DNA from: Metarhizium brunneum
Lineage: Eukaryota; Ascomycota; Sordariomycetes; Hypocreales; Clavicipitaceae
Assembly: GCF_013426205.1 (NCBI RefSeq)
Contig: NC_089426.1
Coordinates: forward strand, 2,604,001-2,668,000
DNA length: 64,000 nt
Reading direction: 5' to 3'
This document shows positions 58,293 through 64,000 of this stretch, in pieces. The notes beneath the pieces were generated by a model. That model had not been told where the DNA came from. It did not search any database and saw only the letters and a program-made list of their open reading frames with translations. Each line of letters starts with the position of its first letter. The stretch's first letter is position 1. The translations under genes and the position numbers were made by a program.

Positions 58293-59679
58293 GCGGTGCT
58301 GGGTCTCGTCAGACGACGTACAGGGCAAGAGCAGAAACCGAGGGAGACACGCCACGTGTCGAGGTCGATCCCCCAGGGTCGAGGTTTTGATCCGTACTTG
58401 GAATTCATGGTTTATTATGAACCTCTTGTCGTTGATGAAACCACAGACGTTTGAACATTTGTATGTACTGACCGATGTGTCTAATCCTTGGTCAAACCTG
58501 GGTCGGAGATATTTCCCTACTCTTTCCGTAATCGCCAATGCCGCCGGTGAACACTAAAGGCACAGAAGAATCACGATGAAAGCCAAGATCATTCAAGATA
58601 GTTCGGTTGCCTAGCAAAAGGGTGTTATGTTGTTTGCTTTTGGTTACACGACTTATTAAGCAGAACCACTAAAGGATGCGGTTACACGGCGGGTCACGAA
58701 ACTTGGCACGTCGGCCCACGGAACATGCCGTACCTAAGCTGGCAGGTAATAGAGTAGTATCAAATGCGGGGTGTGCGAAACGCGTCTTTTTTATTTGGCT
58801 AGTTGCATCCTGCATTGGTGAAGAGAAGCACGACTGCAAACCTCTAAGTAGGTAGTTAAAGAAGAATCAGGCATAGCATGTCCAAGCACCTCACGCCATA
58901 GTTCTTGACATGTCGAGCCATAGGCAGGGCTGCGACGCAAGGGCTGTTTCATGACACCTGCCATTGGCTCAACGTCGACTTGAGCAAAGCTCTCAAATCC
59001 CCCGCATAGAGCTCTTGCGATTGCATGTGGGGGCGACCAAGCTTCATTGTGCAGCTCCCAGTGCTCACGTTATCTAGTACCTACCTAAGGTAGGGAGGTC
59101 ATAAGCTTTGTGCAGATTTGTGCGGCCCTCATTGTCCAATGCCACGCGGCACAAAGCTTTCAAGTCGATCGGCTTGCATCAATTGAGCACATGCAAGCTT
59201 GGGGTACTCCATAGAATGCATGCATGTGTGCTTGTTTGGGGCCAAGGGCTGTGGACCTTTGGTAGGTACATGTACTGACGCTAAACAAGAAACGGCGCCG
59301 TCAACGTCATGGCCAGCTGGGTGTCGCCTGGGGGACCCAAGTGCCATCTCTGCTGTTGCTCTCCAGATGCCCACCATCAATATTGACTGTTTGAATGACC
59401 CCTTCCTCCCCTCCCCTCCCCTCGCCCCAGAGGAGTTGAATGGCCGGCCAGTGGTCAATCTGGTGGACGTCAAGTCAACCTCGATAGACTCGCCGCACTG
59501 AGCAGTGAGCAGCATCGCGCCCCGCTCGGTCAAGTTGCGTCTGAGGCTTCCACTGATTTCTCGTCGCGCTGTCTTTTAGAGGGGGGGAGAAGGAAGGAAC
59601 AGAAAAGAGACGGAAGAGAGGAAGGGAGATCTGACCTAGGTGGTCGCAAACCAGCATCAGCATCGCCTTTCCGGTCACA
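58293..59679. other. Spacer between CDF and glycogenin genes
   Basis: This 1.4 kb gap holds the CDF 3' region and the glycogenin promoter. It contains a small TACCTA/TAGGTA repeat at 59071-59098. A 134-residue minus frame at 59129-59533 shows no known features. Confidence 0.45.
59071..59098. repeat. TACCTA/TAGGTA repeat
   Basis: A short TACCTACCTAAGGTAGG run, a partial palindrome of the dispersed family, 600 bases before the glycogenin start. Confidence 0.6.
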
Positions 59680-62366
59680 ATGTCCGCAGCAGACCCGGCC
59701 ACAGGAGAACAGCTTTATGCAACGGTGCGTTGTTTCGCTCTTGTCTTGGCTTTTGCCTTTCTGGCCGCTGCTTTCTCTATCCTTCCAGAAGCCAATATAC
59801 GGCATTGCCACCTGGAAACTTTGGCGAATTGTTTTACTGACCACCCCTCAGCTTCTCTTGAGCGATTCCTATCTGCCTGGCGCTCTGGTCCTCGCCCACT
59901 CGTTGCGCGATGCCGGCACTTCCAAGCGGCTCGCGGTTCTGGTAACATTGGATTCTGTCTCAGCAGAGGCCATCACCCAGCTTAAGGTGCGTTTGTCTCA
60001 CGTCTCAAACGAAACAGACGCCACCTTCCGTTTCCTAAAACAGCTGTTGATGAAACTGCACTTTCACAGACCGTCTACGATTATGTCCTGCCTGTCCCAA
60101 GAATTCGCAATGAGCAGCCTGCCAATCTACGCCTCATGAACAGGTCCGACTTGCACTCGGCTTTTACCAAGATCAACCTGTGGAAGCAAACTCAGTTCTC
60201 CAGAATAGTCTACATCGACGCCGACATAGTGGCTTATCGAGCTCCAGACGAGCTCTTTGAGCTGCCTCATGCCTTCTCCGCTGCTCCGGACATTGGATGG
60301 CCGGATCTTGTCAACACCGGTGTCATGGTTCTCGTTCCGAATATGGGTGACTACTACGCCATGCTCGCCATGGCCGACAGAGGAATTTCATTTGATGGTG
60401 CAGATCAAGGTCTCATAAACATGCATTTTAAACACAGTCTGAATCGCTTATCGTTTACTTACAATGTCACGCCATCCGCTCACTACCAGTACGTGCCTGC
60501 ATATCGTCATTTCCAATCTAGCATCAGCATGGTCCATTTCATCGGCGCCAATAAGCCTTGGTTTTCTGGCCGCAACGCTTCCCATGGTGACACTCCGTTT
60601 GACGAGATGGTCGGTCGCTGGTGGGCTGTCTATGATCGCCATTATAGAGCACAGGTACGCCTTTCAACCCCGAGACTCAGTCGTAGAACAAATCGCCATC
60701 TTCCTGTTCCAAGTCATTGATGGAAGTTCTTGTTAATAATTTTGTACAGGAGTCTGCTGTCCAACCCAGTTACAGGCAAACTTCAGGTCAACGCCCAAGC
60801 CAAGGAATTGTAGACTCAACTCTCGCGTCGGCGTATCCCTCTACAAAGCTGCCTTCAGGAAGTGATGAGGCCAAGAACACTAGCCAGGCATACATTGAAC
60901 AGAGAGCAGGTGAATACTCGCCAAGGCAAACATCACATGACAGGTCCAATATCGATGCGTCATATTCACCCCAGCCGATCCGTCCTGCGCATGACGAAGG
61001 TGGTACAGCTACTGAAATGTCCACAGATAGTCACGGCCTGGTCCATGTCGAGACCCCACGAGATTCTGCTGCCCAGAATCAGAGACAGCTTCCACCACTA
61101 GCCATGGCTAGTTGGGACGCCCAAAGGTGAGACACGACTACTTTGCATAGTCTGTTTTAACTGCATTGCTGACCCTTCTCCAAATTCAGGCATCCCCCGC
61201 CACCTGGCTCAAAGCCGGAGGCGATAGATTTCCCATCGACCCATTACGAGATGTCACGAGATCCTGCACCCTTTATTCCACCTGTACGCTATCCCAGCCC
61301 ACCCAAAAATATGTGGTACGAGATTCCAAAAGAACCGCCATCCCCATCAACCAAGATTCCAAGACAAATATTTCCATGGGAAGCCCGCCAATCCGCCCCA
61401 TCACGCTCATTCACTACCCCAGCAGCGGACGAGCCCTTTGGGAAACCAAAAGCCGGCGAGTCGGATGAACAATATCAAGAGCCAACTCCTGCAGAGGCAT
61501 TTGATACGCTCCCTGGACAATTTGCAACGGGACTCTCAGGAAGTGATGTGGCAGACAGGAACACCACAGCATCTAAAGTTGGTGCTGTTTCGCCAGCGCC
61601 AGCCCCTGGTGATCCTTGGAGTTCTTATTCGCGAGTCAACGCTTGGGACGATGTGCCTGAAATCAGCCGATATGTTGACGGCTTGCAGAGACATCGTCGA
61701 ACGGGGAGCCAAACAAGGGGTGGAACCATGGCGACTGTTCTAAGGCCTGCAGTATCAGGTGAAGCGTTGCAAATACCAAAGGCCTTTAAAGTAACAGACT
61801 TTCCAACGGAATTGGAACGACCGAGCTTACCAGTGACGCCAGCACCGATCAGGCGTCCCTCACGGTGGGAGAGTCATAACGAACCCTTCAACTCAGCAGA
61901 AAACGCCCAGTTCCTTCCAACGGCTGAGGGTGTTCCGTCACAGTCAGAATGGGTATGTGTGCATGGGAGGCGCTGGGGGCCTGCCGATTGCCGGTGCGAT
62001 TTGGCTGACGTAGGACTTCCTTACAAGGATCCGGCTGCCCAACTTCAACTGCTAGCCCAGCAACAATCTGAAGCATTGCTCCGGAAACTCAGTGGTGATG
62101 ATGGCGTGCCAGGGAAAATGGCAAGTCACGAAATTCCATCAAGACCATTGCCTTTTGGATCAGAACCCGGTCAGTCACCGACGTATGTGACACGATCCGC
62201 TCCTACAAGCGTCTTAAGCCCGCAGCCTATACGAGGGAAGTCCCCAACGGCTGTTCTCGTCGCGGATTTGACCGGTCGTAACGATGCATCGCCAGAAAGC
62301 ACAACTAAAGAAGGCAACTCAGCCAGCTTCCTTGGTCAAAAAATTGACAAAACAGGCAGCGCCTGA
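59680..62366 (+). CDS. glg1: Glycogenin, self-glucosylating initiator of glycogen
   Basis: GT8 glycosyltransferase that primes glycogen synthesis by autoglucosylation with UDP-glucose. I join 59680..59724, 59852..59986, 60070..60654, 60750..61126 and 61190..62366, giving 772 residues. The catalytic domain fills about residues 1-260. The segment LLLSDSYLPGALVLAHSLRD follows exon 1. The DAD metal motif in YIDADIVAY is near residue 110, the acceptor loop VNTGVMVLVPN near 140, and HFIGANKPW at about 215. The long C-terminal region is disordered, with a conserved fungal patch MWYEIPKEPPSP, then IFPWEA, and a glycogen-synthase-binding-like end (LLAQQQSEALLRKL). Between them lies a Cys/His cluster of the form C-x-H-x8-C-x-C. 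No internal stop remains after splicing. Confidence 0.93.
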
Positions 62367-63052
62367 GTAGGCCGTGCTCCTGCGGTTGACATGAACATAT
62401 CATGCATCATCCATATTGTACCTCTCATACCAGTCCAACATTCATTGCCCTTTATCTTGGATATCTCGGTTCTGTTTGGTCTCTAGCGAAATTGGCTGTA
62501 TAATGTCATGTGAACGCGTGTTGTCGAGTCAATCTCGAGGTTTTTTTCATCTCTTCTCTTATTATTTTTGTGCATATAATGAACCATGGCCAGAGTATTT
62601 GCATGATCTTTTCCGTTTCAATTTGCAACGAACTAGTCATTCAGTTGCATTCTCAATATCCTGCATATCAGCCTTGTCTATCTTTTACCTGGAGTTCAAT
62701 ATTCTGTTATTTACAAGAACAATCTATCTCTACATTTTGAAATGATGTACTACGTTTCTATTGCAATCACTCGGGGGCTATTTGTAGTTCGTGGCACCTC
62801 TGCACGTGCTGGTGACTTTCAGTGATCCCAAAGAAAGATTAGACAAGATGCAGCCGTGCGGAGATCAACGAGCTATATATAGCTGAAAGTTCATGGGACA
62901 TGCTAACATAGTGGGCCCTGCCGTAACGTTTGATTCCCTTGTATTGGCACCGTCTTGGTCTCGTCGCCACGAATACTGTATACTGGGCTAAATATTTTAT
63001 TACATCCGATTTTGCTGGAAAGACCAACGTAGTGGTATTGGCCATGACATGT
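62367..63052. other. Convergent glycogenin/HRD1 spacer
   Basis: Holds both 3' ends. Short hydrophobic frames at 62416-62745 arise from T-rich sequence and are not supported as genes. Confidence 0.5.
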
Positions 63053-64000
63053 TTAATCTTCGCCTTCCTCAGCTTCCTCAACCGTGGCGGCTTTGGCCTT
63101 CCCTTTATCAACCTCAACAGGGTCTACGACGTCCTCAGTGCTAGGCCCCACAGCTCCATGATGGTGCAATTCGTCGCTAGCTAAATCTCTTTGTGCCGAG
63201 TGTTTTGGAGGCTCGTCGCGACCTTGGTCCCTCGGCGGTTCCGCATCGACAGGAGGGCTTGCTGTTCGAACAGCATTATCGACGACATCAGAGCGTGATC
63301 TGTTATTGAATAATTGTGCAGGGCCGCCCCAATTTGGTATGAGAGGACTTGGGGAAACCACTGGAGTTGATCTCACTGTTTGGGAGCCAGCACTAGTACC
63401 GTCCCTAACACTGTCCCCTGATGTGGTCAACCGGGAGGAAGACATATTGGGGTCCATGGACGAAGAATTTTCATCGCCGACAGCCTCGGCAGTAGACGAT
63501 GCTGCCGCAGGGCGGCTGGTTGACTGACTAGGATTTGGAGTTTCAGCATTGAGAGACGTTGCTGTGGTCTGAGATTGGTGGTGAGTCGGCTGCGTTCCAT
63601 CCAGTCTCTGAAGTGGTATCAATGACCAGCCAGGAGGTAGCGTAATGCCTTCTGGGAGATCCGGACTACCCGCAGGTATCGTTACACCATTTGCTGGAAC
63701 TACATGGCGGGCCATAAATGGGCTGCCTATCCGCGGGGGAATGGTAGGAACCGCGTTACCCAGAGGAACTTGGGCGTGATTGCCTTGTGCCGCACCATGA
63801 AAGTTCTGACTTTGAGCCATGGGTATAGTAACCGACGGGTTGCCACGTCCTCTTAATGGCTGGTCTTGGGACTGTTGCTGTCGGCGCTGGCGGAGTCGCT
63901 GGAGTTCGGCCATGAGAAGATGGGCTACTTGTAACTCTTGCTGGGCTGCCTGCAGATTTTGCAATTCCCTCTGCACAATCTGCTCGGTTTGACCAAGTAG
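63053..64000 (-). CDS. hrd1: HRD1-like ER ubiquitin ligase, C-terminal part (cut by window edge)
   Basis: C-terminal 315 residues of a protein resembling fungal HRD1, the membrane RING-H2 ligase of ER-associated degradation. The frame is open to the right edge, so the membrane segments and RING domain are outside. Visible are the helical stretch LLGQTEQIVQRELQNLQAAQQE (cited only as QTEQIVQRELQNLQ), a Gln/Arg-rich segment, and the conserved LPPGWSLIPLQRLDG motif typical of the region after the RING in HRD1 and synoviolin homologs. The rest is disordered, and the protein ends in an acidic tail. The assignment depends mainly on this motif. Confidence 0.72.
   Translation of the reverse strand, partial: LLGQTEQIVQRELQNLQAAQQELQVAHLLMAELQRLRQRRQQQSQDQPLRGRGNPSVTIPMAQSQNFHGAAQGNHAQVPLGNAVPTIPPRIGSPFMARHVVPANGVTIPAGSPDLPEGITLPPGWSLIPLQRLDGTQPTHHQSQTTATSLNAETPNPSQSTSRPAAASSTAEAVGDENSSSMDPNMSSSRLTTSGDSVRDGTSAGSQTVRSTPVVSPSPLIPNWGGPAQLFNNRSRSDVVDNAVRTASPPVDAEPPRDQGRDEPPKHSAQRDLASDELHHHGAVGPSTEDVVDPVEVDKGKAKAATVEEAEEGED

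Noticed and set aside
59129..59533. Minus-strand frame of 134 residues
   Set aside because: It overlaps CT-rich low-complexity DNA and shows no features.

Overview
The window is a gene-dense stretch of nuclear DNA from a filamentous ascomycete. Genes carry short introns (about 55-160 bases) with GT..AG ends and GCTAAC/GCTGAC-like branch sites, intergenic gaps are mostly 0.2-2 kb, and gene orientation is mixed with no operons. Protein style and the abundant intergenic TACCTA/TAGGTA and ACTTAAGT palindromes suggest Sordariomycetes, perhaps Hypocreales; that placement is inference. I rebuilt 24 protein-coding genes, one of them cut by the right edge. Joins were checked for reading-frame continuity, total length and expected family residues. 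I saw no rRNA, tRNA, CRISPR array, prophage or intact transposon.

Layout. 0-2.9 kb: no supportable gene. 2.9-18.2 kb: CDH1-type APC/C activator (+), glycerophosphocholine acyltransferase GPC1 (-), cohesin SMC1 (+), TFIIE alpha (+) and family X DNA polymerase (+). 19.6-22.2 kb: small MAPEG membrane protein (+) and ECM14-like pseudo-carboxypeptidase (-). 24.3-35.7 kb: SEC7-PH Arf exchange factor (+), SRP72 (-), NCBP3-like RNA-binding protein (+), and an OXNAD1-type flavin/NAD oxidoreductase (-). 36.2-43.4 kb: AP-1 gamma-adaptin (-), calmodulin (-), syntaxin TLG2 (+). 43.7-50.4 kb: large mitochondrial-looking helical protein (-), cytochrome c oxidase subunit VIIa (+), clathrin light chain (-), RTT103-like CID protein (+). 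51.1-62.4 kb: mitochondrial MDL-type ABC transporter (+), monoacylglycerol lipase (+), Mn-type CDF transporter (+), glycogenin (+). 63.1 kb to the edge: C-terminal part of an HRD1-like ubiquitin ligase (-).

The genes are mainly housekeeping. Several act in shared processes: AP-1 gamma, clathrin light chain, TLG2 and the Arf exchange factor at the trans-Golgi/endosome; SRP72 and HRD1 at the ER; SMC1, CDH1 and the X-family polymerase in chromosome maintenance; COX7, the ABC half-transporter and OXNAD1-like protein at mitochondria.

I did not find a clear new multi-gene system. The most noteworthy signals are a dispersed family of perfect palindromes confined to intergenic, mostly promoter-bearing gaps; very small coding exons (3, 5, 10 and 16 bases); a likely GC-AG intron in the polymerase gene; repeated ELF(P) motifs in the NCBP3-like tail; a Cys/His cluster in the glycogenin tail; and a substituted active site in the ECM14-like protein.
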